DNA of 6,839 nucleotides, from NCBI GenBank assembly GCA_025451425.1, contig JANWKK010000114.1, positions 1 through 6,839 of the forward strand, given 5' to 3'. The stretch's first letter is position 1, and each line of letters starts with the position of its first letter. Positions 1 through 5,739 of the stretch are shown one piece after another. A model generated the notes under the pieces. The model made no database searches, was not told the origin of the DNA, and worked only from the letters and a program-made list of their open reading frames with translations. The stretch comes from Gemmatimonadaceae bacterium. Lineage in GTDB: Bacteria > Gemmatimonadota > Gemmatimonadetes > Gemmatimonadales > Gemmatimonadaceae. The position numbers and the translations under genes are program-made.

Positions 1-1961
1 CGCTCGACGTGAGCGGCGGCAACGACAACACGCAATACTTCGTCTCCGGCGGCTGGTCGCATACGGGCGGCATCATCAACAATACCGATGCCGGACGACA
101 GAGCCTGCGCATGAATCTCGACCAGCGTCTCAACGAGAAGCTGAAGCTCAGTCTCAGCAACTCGTTCACGCGCACGACGACCGACCGCGGGACGACCAAC
201 AACGACAACAGCGGCGCCGGCATCACGTACGCGCTCGCCTACATCCCGGGCTTCGTGCCGCTCGAGCCCGTGAACGGCGTGTACCCGCAACCCGCGTTCA
301 CGTACCAGGGTGCGAATCCGCTCCAGACCATCGCGCTGGCCGCCAATGCCGAATCCGTCAACCGGTTTACCGGCGGCGCGACGCTCACCTATCAGGCGCT
401 GCAAGGCGGGAAGCATGATCTCAAGCTGGTGGGCGCCGCGGGCGCGGACCTGTTCAACCAGAAAAACATGGTCTACGCGCCGCCAAATCTGTACTTCGAG
501 GCCACACAGCAGTTCCCTGGTGTGTCGACGCTCGGCAACGCCGACAGCCGCTACGTGAACTGGAACCTGAACGCCATCGATGCGTTCACGCCAGCGGGTC
601 CGTCGATGTCGTTCACGACCTCGGCCGGTTTGCAGTACGAGGACCGGCAACTCGATCAGGCGCGCAGCACCGCGATCGGCCTGCTCGAGGGACAATCGAA
701 CATCGATCAGGGGGCGGTGTTCGGCCAGCCGTTCGAGCTCAACACGCGCGAGAAGACGTTCGCCATGTATGGCCAGGAGCAGCTGAAAGCGTTCGACGAG
801 CGGCTGCTGGCCGAGGTCGGCCTGCGCGCCGAACGAAGCAGCGTCTTTGGCAACACCGACAAGTACTTCATCTATCCGAAGGCCTCGGCGGCGTATCGCT
901 TTCCGAACCTGTTGGGCGACGGTAGCGACTTCAAGCTGCGCGCTGCGTACGGCGAGACCGGCAACCAGCCGCTGTTCGGCCAGAAGTTCACGACGCTCGT
1001 GGGCGGCGTGAACATCGGCGGGAACGTCGGCACGCAAGTGGGCAGCGTCGCCGGCGCGCCGAACATCGAGCCCGAGCGCGTGAAGGAATTCGAGACGGGC
1101 TTCGACGCCTCGCCGTTCCATGGCCGAGCGACGCTCGACTTCACGTGGTACGTGCGCCATACCACCAATCTGCTGCTCGCACGCACGCCGCCGTCGTCGA
1201 GCGGGTACGGTGAGCTCATCACCAACGGCGGCGAGCTGCGGAACTCGGGCATCGAGATGACGTTGGGCGTTGCCGCCGTCCAGCGGCACGACTTCTCGTA
1301 CACCGTCCATTCCACGTTCGCCCGCACGCGGTCGCTCGTGCAGCAGCTGCCCGGCACGGGCTTCAGTCCGCCCACCGCCGGGTTCGGCCTCGCCTTCGGC
1401 GAGTTCTTCGTACAGCAGGGACGGCCGATCGATCAGATCATCGGCCAGACGAGTATCAATCCGGACGGCTCGTTCAACGTGACGTACATGGGGCACGCGT
1501 CGCCGAACTTCGACTGGACGCTCGGCAACGACTTCACGTACAAGCGGTTCTTCCTCACCTCGCTCTGGGACTGGCAATCGGGCGGCATCGCGCAGAACCA
1601 GACGCTCACTCTTTACGACTGCAACCTGTTGGCGTCCGACAACGGCACGCCGGCCGGGTTGGCGCGGGCCAACGACTGCTTCGACGGCATCGCCACGCCG
1701 TACGTGCAATCGACGTCGTTCCTCAAATTGCGTGAGGTGAGCGTGGGCTACACGCTTTCCGACAATCTCGCGCAGAAGTTCTTCGGATCGAGTCAGCTGC
1801 GGGTCGAGGTCACCGGACGCAACCTGCTCATCTTCACCAACTACTGGGGCTACGATCCGGAGTCGAGCAACTACGGCCAGCAAGCGGTGACGCGGAACGT
1901 CGACCTCGGCCCGTATCCGCCATCACGCACGTTCATGTTCTCCATCACGGCGGGGTTCTGA
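1..1961 (+). CDS. SusC/RagA-family TonB-linked outer membrane receptor, C-terminal part (5' end outside window)
   Basis: This is the outer-membrane β-barrel half of a SusC/SusD importer, which takes up oligomers or peptides using TonB energy. The reading frame is open to the left edge (the residues before the GTG at position 9 are L-D), so the GTG is not the true start. About 650 residues are present. Family members are usually around 1000 aa, so the plug and the N-terminal carboxypeptidase-like domain should lie upstream. Visible SusC hallmarks, counted from the GTG, are SGGNDNTQYFVSGGW at the start, AYGETGNQPLFG (about 314), IEPERVKEFETGFD (about 350), NGGELRNSGIEMTLG (about 406), LKLREVSVGY (about 573), GRNLLIFTNYWGYDPE (about 603) and a terminal Phe for BAM recognition. 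The only two cysteines (538 and 557) lie in one probable surface loop and could form a disulfide. The stop is 2 nt before the SusD start. The substrate cannot be read from the sequence. Confidence 0.94.
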   Translation, partial: LDVSGGNDNTQYFVSGGWSHTGGIINNTDAGRQSLRMNLDQRLNEKLKLSLSNSFTRTTTDRGTTNNDNSGAGITYALAYIPGFVPLEPVNGVYPQPAFTYQGANPLQTIALAANAESVNRFTGGATLTYQALQGGKHDLKLVGAAGADLFNQKNMVYAPPNLYFEATQQFPGVSTLGNADSRYVNWNLNAIDAFTPAGPSMSFTTSAGLQYEDRQLDQARSTAIGLLEGQSNIDQGAVFGQPFELNTREKTFAMYGQEQLKAFDERLLAEVGLRAERSSVFGNTDKYFIYPKASAAYRFPNLLGDGSDFKLRAAYGETGNQPLFGQKFTTLVGGVNIGGNVGTQVGSVAGAPNIEPERVKEFETGFDASPFHGRATLDFTWYVRHTTNLLLARTPPSSSGYGELITNGGELRNSGIEMTLGVAAVQRHDFSYTVHSTFARTRSLVQQLPGTGFSPPTAGFGLAFGEFFVQQGRPIDQIIGQTSINPDGSFNVTYMGHASPNFDWTLGNDFTYKRFFLTSLWDWQSGGIAQNQTLTLYDCNLLASDNGTPAGLARANDCFDGIATPYVQSTSFLKLREVSVGYTLSDNLAQKFFGSSQLRVEVTGRNLLIFTNYWGYDPESSNYGQQAVTRNVDLGPYPPSRTFMFSITAGF

Positions 1962-1963
1962 CC

Positions 1964-3412
1964 ATGACTCGCATCGTGCACCGTGCCACGCCCGCTCTCG
2001 TCGTCGCCGTGGCGCTGGGCGCCGTTATTTCCGTTGGCGCGTGCGGCGGGTTCGACATCACCAACACCAACCAGCCCACGCAGACCGACCTGGAAACCCA
2101 TCCCACCAGATCGAAGCTCGCCGCCGCCGCCACGGGCATCTTCGCCGGCGCGCGCGGCGACATCACCGGCTTCATCTGGCAGGTGGGCTCCATGGGACGT
2201 GAAGGCATCAACCTGTCCGGCAACAATCAGCCCGACTACCAGGAGCCCTACTTCGGTCCGCTCTCTTCCACCCAGTTCGGCGGTTCGGAGTGGGCCGGCC
2301 GCTACGCCAACATTCGCAGCATCAACGTGTACCTCGATGCCGCGCCCAAGGCGCCCGATCTCTCGGCCGAGGAACTGGCCGCGTCACAGGGCTTCGGCAA
2401 GACGATGGAAGCGCTGGCGTTCATGTACGTCATCGAAACGCGGGCAAATCTCGGCGCGCCGGTGGACGTGGACCGGCCGGCCACTGCGCCACCGCCGCCG
2501 TTTGTCAGCGAGGACAGCGTCTACGGATTCATCGTCGGACTGCTCGACGATGCTCAGACGAGCTTGCAGGCTGCCGGTGGAGCGTCGTTTCCGTTCCCCA
2601 CGCCACCCGGCTTCTCCGGCTTCGACCAACCATCCACGTTCCTGCTCTTCAACCGTGCGTTGAAGGCCAAGGCCGAGGTGTTGCGCGCCACCGCGGGATG
2701 CGGACAACCATGCTTTGCCGCCGCCATCGCAACGCTGCCATCGACGTTCATCAGCATGGATCCGTCGGGGCTCGCCACCGGACCACAGTTTGATTTTTCT
2801 ACCGCATCGGGCGACCAGTCGAACGAGCTCGCTGATGCGCTCGACGGCACTACGTTCTTCGCGGACACGTTCGTCATCGTGCACGCCCAGCAGCAGGCGG
2901 GCGGCGCGTTGGATGCACGCTTGCTCGCCAAGACCGCGCGCGCCACGCGCGTGCCTACCTGGTCGATCCCTGCGGTGCCGCTGCCTGGAACGCTCAAGTA
3001 CACGATCTATTTCTCCGGGGGGCAGCCCGATGCCAACGCGCCGATCCCCATCATCCGCGATGAGGAGCTGATTCTGCTGCGCGCGGAAGCCGAGCTTGGC
3101 GCCGGCAATCAGGGCGGTGCGCTCACCGACATCAATTTCATCCGGACGAGCTCCGGCGGACTGCCGGCGATCTCGTCGGGTACGTGGAACGGCATGTCGA
3201 ACGCCAATCGCATCGGCGAATTGCTGTACGAGCGCTGGTATTCGCTGATGTGGGAGCAGGGGACACGGTGGATCGACGCGCGGCGGTACAACCTGCTCAA
3301 CACCATCGAGCTCGGCGTGCCCGGCGGCCAGGTACCGTCTCGGATGCCGGTGCCACAGGATGAGTGCAGCGCCCGAAATCTTCCAACGACCTGCAGTCCG
3401 CTAGGCACGTAG
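1964..3412 (+). CDS. SusD/RagB-family outer membrane nutrient-binding lipoprotein
   Basis: This 482-aa protein is the surface lipoprotein that caps the SusC barrel and helps capture substrate. A signal peptide (Arg3, Arg7, hydrophobic residues 11–24) ends in a lipobox VGAC with lipidated Cys27. The early DITNTNQPTQ segment is typical of the family. The C-terminal half carries the SusD signature: IPIIRDEELILLRAEAELGA (361–380), then ALTDINFIRT (386–395), and YERWYSLMWEQGTRWIDARR (422–441), matching the family pattern ER..EL..EG.RW.D..R. Length is normal. Cys246/Cys250 and Cys468/Cys477 are possible disulfide pairs. The ATG lies 2 nt after the SusC stop, with a G-rich stretch at 1952–1955 as a plausible ribosome binding site, so translation is probably coupled. 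The gene ends 14 nt from an opposing gene with no clear terminator between them. Specificity is unknown: no glycosidase or peptidase is adjacent in the window. Confidence 0.94.
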   Translation: MTRIVHRATPALVVAVALGAVISVGACGGFDITNTNQPTQTDLETHPTRSKLAAAATGIFAGARGDITGFIWQVGSMGREGINLSGNNQPDYQEPYFGPLSSTQFGGSEWAGRYANIRSINVYLDAAPKAPDLSAEELAASQGFGKTMEALAFMYVIETRANLGAPVDVDRPATAPPPPFVSEDSVYGFIVGLLDDAQTSLQAAGGASFPFPTPPGFSGFDQPSTFLLFNRALKAKAEVLRATAGCGQPCFAAAIATLPSTFISMDPSGLATGPQFDFSTASGDQSNELADALDGTTFFADTFVIVHAQQQAGGALDARLLAKTARATRVPTWSIPAVPLPGTLKYTIYFSGGQPDANAPIPIIRDEELILLRAEAELGAGNQGGALTDINFIRTSSGGLPAISSGTWNGMSNANRIGELLYERWYSLMWEQGTRWIDARRYNLLNTIELGVPGGQVPSRMPVPQDECSARNLPTTCSPLGT

Positions 3413-3426
3413 AGCGGGGGCTTTCG

Positions 3427-4005
3427 CTACTTCGCAACCCGGTACACCTGCGCCACCGCCCCACTCCCGAACGACGTCGAGCTCACGAGTTGCAGGTCGA
3501 GCGGATCGCGCAATGACCAGAAGAGCGCGAGCCCTCGCCCCAGCGCTATCGGGTGCACCATCAGTTGGTACTCGTCGATGACACCTGCCCTCACGAGACT
3601 CTGCGCGAATCGCGCTCCGCCGTGCGCGAGGATTTCCTTCCCGGGCTCCGCCTTGAGCTTCGCGATCTCCTCCGCCAGGTCGCCCGTCGCGACTCTCGCA
3701 TTTGCCCACGACTCGATGTTCCCGGGCGCATCCGGTGACGCCTTCACCTTCGGATCCTTCGAGAACACGACCTTCGGAATCTCGTTCATCGCCTTGGCGT
3801 ACGGCTCCGTCGACGTCGGCCACCACGCGGCCATGTCGTGGAAGGTGCGGCTCCCCATGATGTGCACGCCGACATCCGAGATCGTTTTCACGATCGACGC
3901 CTGTGCGTCGTCGTCGATCGTTTTGAACGCCCAGTCGACCTCGCCGTTCGGACCGCCCACGAATCCATCGAGCGACATCTGCATCTTGAGAATGAGCTTC
4001 CGCAT
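3427..4005 (-). CDS. Dihydrofolate reductase family protein (RibD C-terminal-like domain)
   Basis: This 192-aa single-domain protein belongs to the RibD-C/YyaP-like branch of the dihydrofolate-reductase fold, cytosolic and expected to bind NADPH. Visible motifs are MSLDGFVGGPNGEVDW (10–25), IMGSRTFHDMAAWWP (49–63) and ILAHGGARFAQSLVRAGVID (125–144), followed by HPIALGRGLALF (151–162). These are the substrate-side loop, the first nucleotide contact and the GG nucleotide-binding/DE region of the family. The start is the ATG whose first residues are MRKLILKMQ, because family members begin right at this β-strand. A GGAG at 4017–4014 stands 8 nt before it. The frame stays open upstream to 4176, but that extension is Arg-rich and unlike the family. 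Many relatives are annotated 'deaminase/reductase' without a proven substrate, so true dihydrofolate reduction is not established. The gene converges on susD and diverges from the lyase-like gene, so it is probably a single-gene unit. Confidence 0.9.
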   Translation of the reverse strand: MRKLILKMQMSLDGFVGGPNGEVDWAFKTIDDDAQASIVKTISDVGVHIMGSRTFHDMAAWWPTSTEPYAKAMNEIPKVVFSKDPKVKASPDAPGNIESWANARVATGDLAEEIAKLKAEPGKEILAHGGARFAQSLVRAGVIDEYQLMVHPIALGRGLALFWSLRDPLDLQLVSSTSFGSGAVAQVYRVAK

Positions 4006-4013
4006 CGTCAGGT

Positions 4014-4017
4014 CTCC
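4014..4017 (-). promoter_or_regulatory. Ribosome binding site fixing the reductase-family start
   Basis: GGAG on the minus strand, 8 nt before the ATG at 4005–4003. It supports the short 192-residue start over the in-frame upstream ATGs at 4095 and 4176, whose extra residues do not match the family. Confidence 0.6.
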
Positions 4018-4038
4018 GAGCAAGTGGATATCGAATAC

Positions 4039-4055
4039 GGCGATCTCTGATCGCC
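4039..4055. promoter_or_regulatory. Perfect palindrome, candidate operator or leader hairpin
   Basis: GGCGATC-TCT-GATCGCC is a perfect 7-bp inverted repeat with a 3-nt centre. Its edge lies 33 nt upstream of the reductase-family ATG. As DNA it has the two-fold symmetry of a dimeric repressor site; as RNA it would form a tight hairpin in the 5' leader. Which of these applies, if either, cannot be told from one sequence. Confidence 0.35.
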
Positions 4056-4225
4056 CTCCACCTGAGCGACGTGCGAGGAGTCGCGAAATCGACATTTTTT
4101 TCCGGGCACGACCTCGGGCGGCCGCGCCCGGCTCACTCGTCCTTGCATTTCCCGGAAGCGCGCGCAACCTACGCACAGGATCTCACGCGCTCCAATCGGT
4201 TGCTGGGGAAAGGGGCAACTGAGGG

Positions 4226-4346
4226 GACGCAGAGCCGCGGAGGTGAACTGAGAAACGCGGAGGAATACAGGCAGGGAAGACCCTCATGGAAGAGTTGAAG
4301 CCCACTCCTCCGCGTCTCTCTGTTCAATCCCCTGCGACTCCGCGTC
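4226..4346. repeat. Long imperfect inverted repeat, MITE/REP-like non-coding element
   Basis: The left arm (4226–4264) and right arm (4306–4346) are reverse complements over about 40 nt. Both inner ends carry ACGCGGAGGA or its complement perfectly. The rest differs at a handful of positions, almost all G/A or C/T changes, plus a 2-nt indel. The 41-nt centre (4265–4305) contains its own small hairpin, AGGG-AAGA-CCCT (4273–4284), so a folded transcript would be a long stem with a branched top. Short outer segments, AACT (4217–4220) and AGTT (4351–4354), also pair. The arms are built from recurring CGC(A/G)GAG words. There is no coding capacity for a transposase, and I see no obvious target-site duplication. 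From memory, similar 'cgcggagg/ctccgcg' dispersed repeats occur in several soil phyla; I could not search for copies. Confidence 0.7.
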
Positions 4347-4380
4347 GAGCAGTTACCGGTTTTTCAGCGCCCTGCTAATC

Positions 4381-4386
4381 GGAGGG
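4381..4386 (+). promoter_or_regulatory. Strong ribosome binding site of the lyase-like gene
   Basis: GGAGGG, 7 nt before the ATG at 4394. It is the best Shine–Dalgarno match in the window and fixes the start of the propeller gene. Confidence 0.7.
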
Positions 4387-4393
4387 AATTCCA

Positions 4394-5395
4394 ATGCTAC
4401 CCCGCCTGCTCATCATTACACTCGCCGCGTCGATCGCCGGCACGCCCGCAACAGCGCCACCGCCCACGATCACCGAGTACCACATCCCACGCGCCGGCGC
4501 GTTCCCGCACGATCCCGCTGTGGGCTCCGACGGCATCGTCTGGTACACGGACCAGAACAACAGCTTCATCGGCCGACTCGACCCGGCCACCGGCAAGATC
4601 ACCGACGTCCCCACGCCCACTCCAGCGTCTGGTCCGCACGGCATTGTCGTCGCGCCCGATCTCAGCGTGTGGTACACGGCGCAGCGCACCGGCTTGATCG
4701 GTCATCTCGATCCGAAGACGATGAAGATCACCGAGTTCAAACTCCCCGCGAACGCGAACGCGCCGCACACACCACTGTTGGTTGGCAATAAGGTCTGGTT
4801 CACCGCGCAGACCAATAACAGGTACGGCGAGCTCGATCCCGCCACGGGCAAGGTGCGCGTCTTCGACTGTCCCACGCCACGATCGCTTCCGTACGGGATG
4901 CGCGTCGCGCCCGACGGGCATGTGTGGATCTCGCTCTTCGGCACGAACAAGCTTGGTCGCGTGGATACCAACAGCGGCGAGATGAAGGAGTTCGTGATTC
5001 CAAACGAGGGTGCGCGGCCGCGGCGCATCGAGGTAGCGCCGAGCGGGATGGTGTACTACACGGACTACGCACGCGGCTATCTCGGCCGGCTCGATCCTGC
5101 GACGGGACAATTCAGGGAGTGGAAATCACCGGGTGGTGACAAGTCCGCTCCGTACGGCATTGCGTACGCGCCGGACGGGCGGATATGGTATGATGAATCC
5201 GGCAACAACCAGATGGTCGGGTTCGATCCAACGACGGAGCAGATGGAGACGGTGAGAATTCCGACCTCGGGCTCAATGGTGCGGAATGTGTCGGTGGACG
5301 CGAAGCGGAATATTATCTGGTTGGCCGAGAGCGGGATTCAGCGCATTGGGAAGTTGGAGCTGGGAGAACGGCGGACAGCCGATAGGAAACGATGA
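4394..5395 (+). CDS. Secreted seven-bladed β-propeller, virginiamycin B lyase (Vgb)-like family
   Basis: This 333-aa protein is built almost wholly of a repeat with a period of 42–44 residues. The aromatic blade core falls at W50, W93, W135, W178, Y221, W265 and W309, each in the pattern (V/I)WYT...(I/L)G.LDP.TG..... The N-terminal strand TITEYHIP (25–32) matches the blade-ending strand KITEFKLP (111–118) and can close the ring by the usual 'velcro' pairing after the short seventh blade. This equals the seven blades of Staphylococcus Vgb, a streptogramin lyase. A short signal peptide is visible (Arg4, hydrophobic 5–16, likely cleavage near TPATA), so the protein is probably periplasmic or secreted. 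Blades 1, 3 and 5 share an identical LDPATG. Vgb-type catalytic His/Glu residues cannot be confirmed without alignment, so lyase activity is unproven; many relatives are simply propellers of unknown role. The last residues (GERRTADRKR) are charged and probably unstructured. The stop overlaps the next ATG. Confidence 0.87.
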   Translation: MLPRLLIITLAASIAGTPATAPPPTITEYHIPRAGAFPHDPAVGSDGIVWYTDQNNSFIGRLDPATGKITDVPTPTPASGPHGIVVAPDLSVWYTAQRTGLIGHLDPKTMKITEFKLPANANAPHTPLLVGNKVWFTAQTNNRYGELDPATGKVRVFDCPTPRSLPYGMRVAPDGHVWISLFGTNKLGRVDTNSGEMKEFVIPNEGARPRRIEVAPSGMVYYTDYARGYLGRLDPATGQFREWKSPGGDKSAPYGIAYAPDGRIWYDESGNNQMVGFDPTTEQMETVRIPTSGSMVRNVSVDAKRNIIWLAESGIQRIGKLELGERRTADRKR

Positions 5396-5589
5396 CACCC
5401 AATCGGCCTCCGGAGCTACAGGCCATAATCGATCTCCTCCAACAGGGTGATCCCTTCGACTCGATCGAGGAGGCGCAGCGCGCGGTGGACGCGCACGGGA
5501 GCCGTCCGAGGGCCATGCGCTCCTCGACTGGATGGCGAAGAACGAAGATGCCTGGCGCGCATAGTAGAGCCCGGTACTACCACCGCTAG
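5392..5589 (+). CDS. Small hypothetical ORF coupled to the lyase-like gene, probably frameshifted
   Basis: The ATG overlaps the preceding stop as ATGA, the classic arrangement for translational coupling. An AGGA at 5384–5387 stands 4 nt before it. As read, the product is 65 aa and I do not recognise it. Residues 1–36 look like a real protein, with helical ELQAIIDLLQQG and an acidic FDSIEEAQRAVDAHG. Residues 37–65 are Arg/Ser-rich, as expected for an out-of-frame read. In the frame one base earlier, from 5502, the sequence reads PSEGHALLDWMAKNEDAWRA and stops at 5562–5564. Restoring a single base near 5497–5501 would give a coherent acidic protein of about 57 aa. I see no slippery heptamer at the switch, so a one-base deletion or a sequencing error is more likely than programmed frameshifting. 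Function unknown; it could be a non-functional remnant. Confidence 0.42.
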   Translation: MTPNRPPELQAIIDLLQQGDPFDSIEEAQRAVDAHGSRPRAMRSSTGWRRTKMPGAHSRARYYHR

Positions 5590-5596
5590 CCGGTGG
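5580..5596 (+). other. Small perfect hairpin after the small ORF
   Basis: CCACCG-CTAGC-CGGTGG forms a 6-bp GC-rich stem with a 5-nt loop, 15 nt after the frameshift-corrected stop at 5564. No T-tract follows, so it is not a standard Rho-independent terminator. It could stabilise the 3' end of the lyase-like transcript or be chance in GC-rich DNA. Confidence 0.3.
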
Positions 5597-5633
5597 GAGC
5601 GTCGATCGCGACGGATGCTCGCGACCCCCGCTC

Positions 5634-5730
5634 TGCTTGCGCATCCAACCAGCAGCATCTATCGGTATTATTGAAGCATCAGGGTCCGCGGACTCGCGAG
5701 TGTTTGCGATGCTTGCTCATCCCAAACCAG
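5634..5730. repeat. Imperfect direct repeat pair upstream of the kinase gene
   Basis: TGCTTGCGCATCCAACCAG (5634–5652) recurs as TGCTTGCTCATCCCAAACCAG (5710–5730). There is one substitution and two single-base insertions, and the two copies start 76 nt apart. The second copy ends 9 nt before the kinase ATG and includes its weak ribosome binding site. The DNA between them holds a TATTAT (5666–5671) resembling a −10 box, without a convincing −35 at the right distance. The pair could be operator sites or a small local duplication. Confidence 0.4.
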
Positions 5731-5739
5731 GTGCGCGCG

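Larger units (their letters stand above)
4006..4393. other. 388-nt divergent intergenic region with palindrome and inverted-repeat element
   Basis: No convincing gene lies here. The region separates the minus-strand reductase-family gene from the plus-strand lyase-like gene and must hold both promoters. It contains the palindrome at 4039–4055, a seven-T run at 4095–4101, GC-rich complementary segments (4102–4107 with 4126–4131, and 4115–4120 with 4125–4130), and the large inverted repeat at 4226–4346. I could not pick out a −35/−10 pair with confidence for either gene. The T-run precedes the GC-rich hairpin on the plus strand and reads as A on the minus strand, so it does not make an intrinsic terminator in either direction. 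Confidence 0.6.

Noticed and set aside
872..1375. Minus-strand 167-aa ORF inside the SusC gene
   Set aside because: It is antisense to an intact and conserved barrel region, with no domain and no ribosome binding site of note.
4095..4131. T-run plus GC-rich hairpin as an intrinsic terminator
   Set aside because: The T-run lies before the hairpin on the plus strand and reads as A on the minus strand, so the order is wrong for termination in either direction.
4006..4176. In-frame N-terminal extension of the reductase-family gene (ATG at 4176 or 4095)
   Set aside because: The extension is Arg-rich and unlike the family, which starts at the MRKLIL strand. The ATG at 4005 has a well-spaced GGAG, and the extension would cover the palindrome.
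3578..4222. Plus-strand 214-aa ORF opposite the reductase-family gene
   Set aside because: It is a shadow of the minus-strand gene, whose motifs are clear. The shadow has no recognisable domain and low-complexity composition.
4226..4346. CRISPR array or tRNA-like structure
   Set aside because: There is only one inverted pair and no regularly spaced direct repeats with unique spacers. The fold has no cloverleaf or CCA-type end.
4397..5110. Minus-strand 237-aa ORF opposite the propeller gene
   Set aside because: It arises from the codon bias of the real gene on the plus strand, is rich in Arg/Val/Gly and has no motif.
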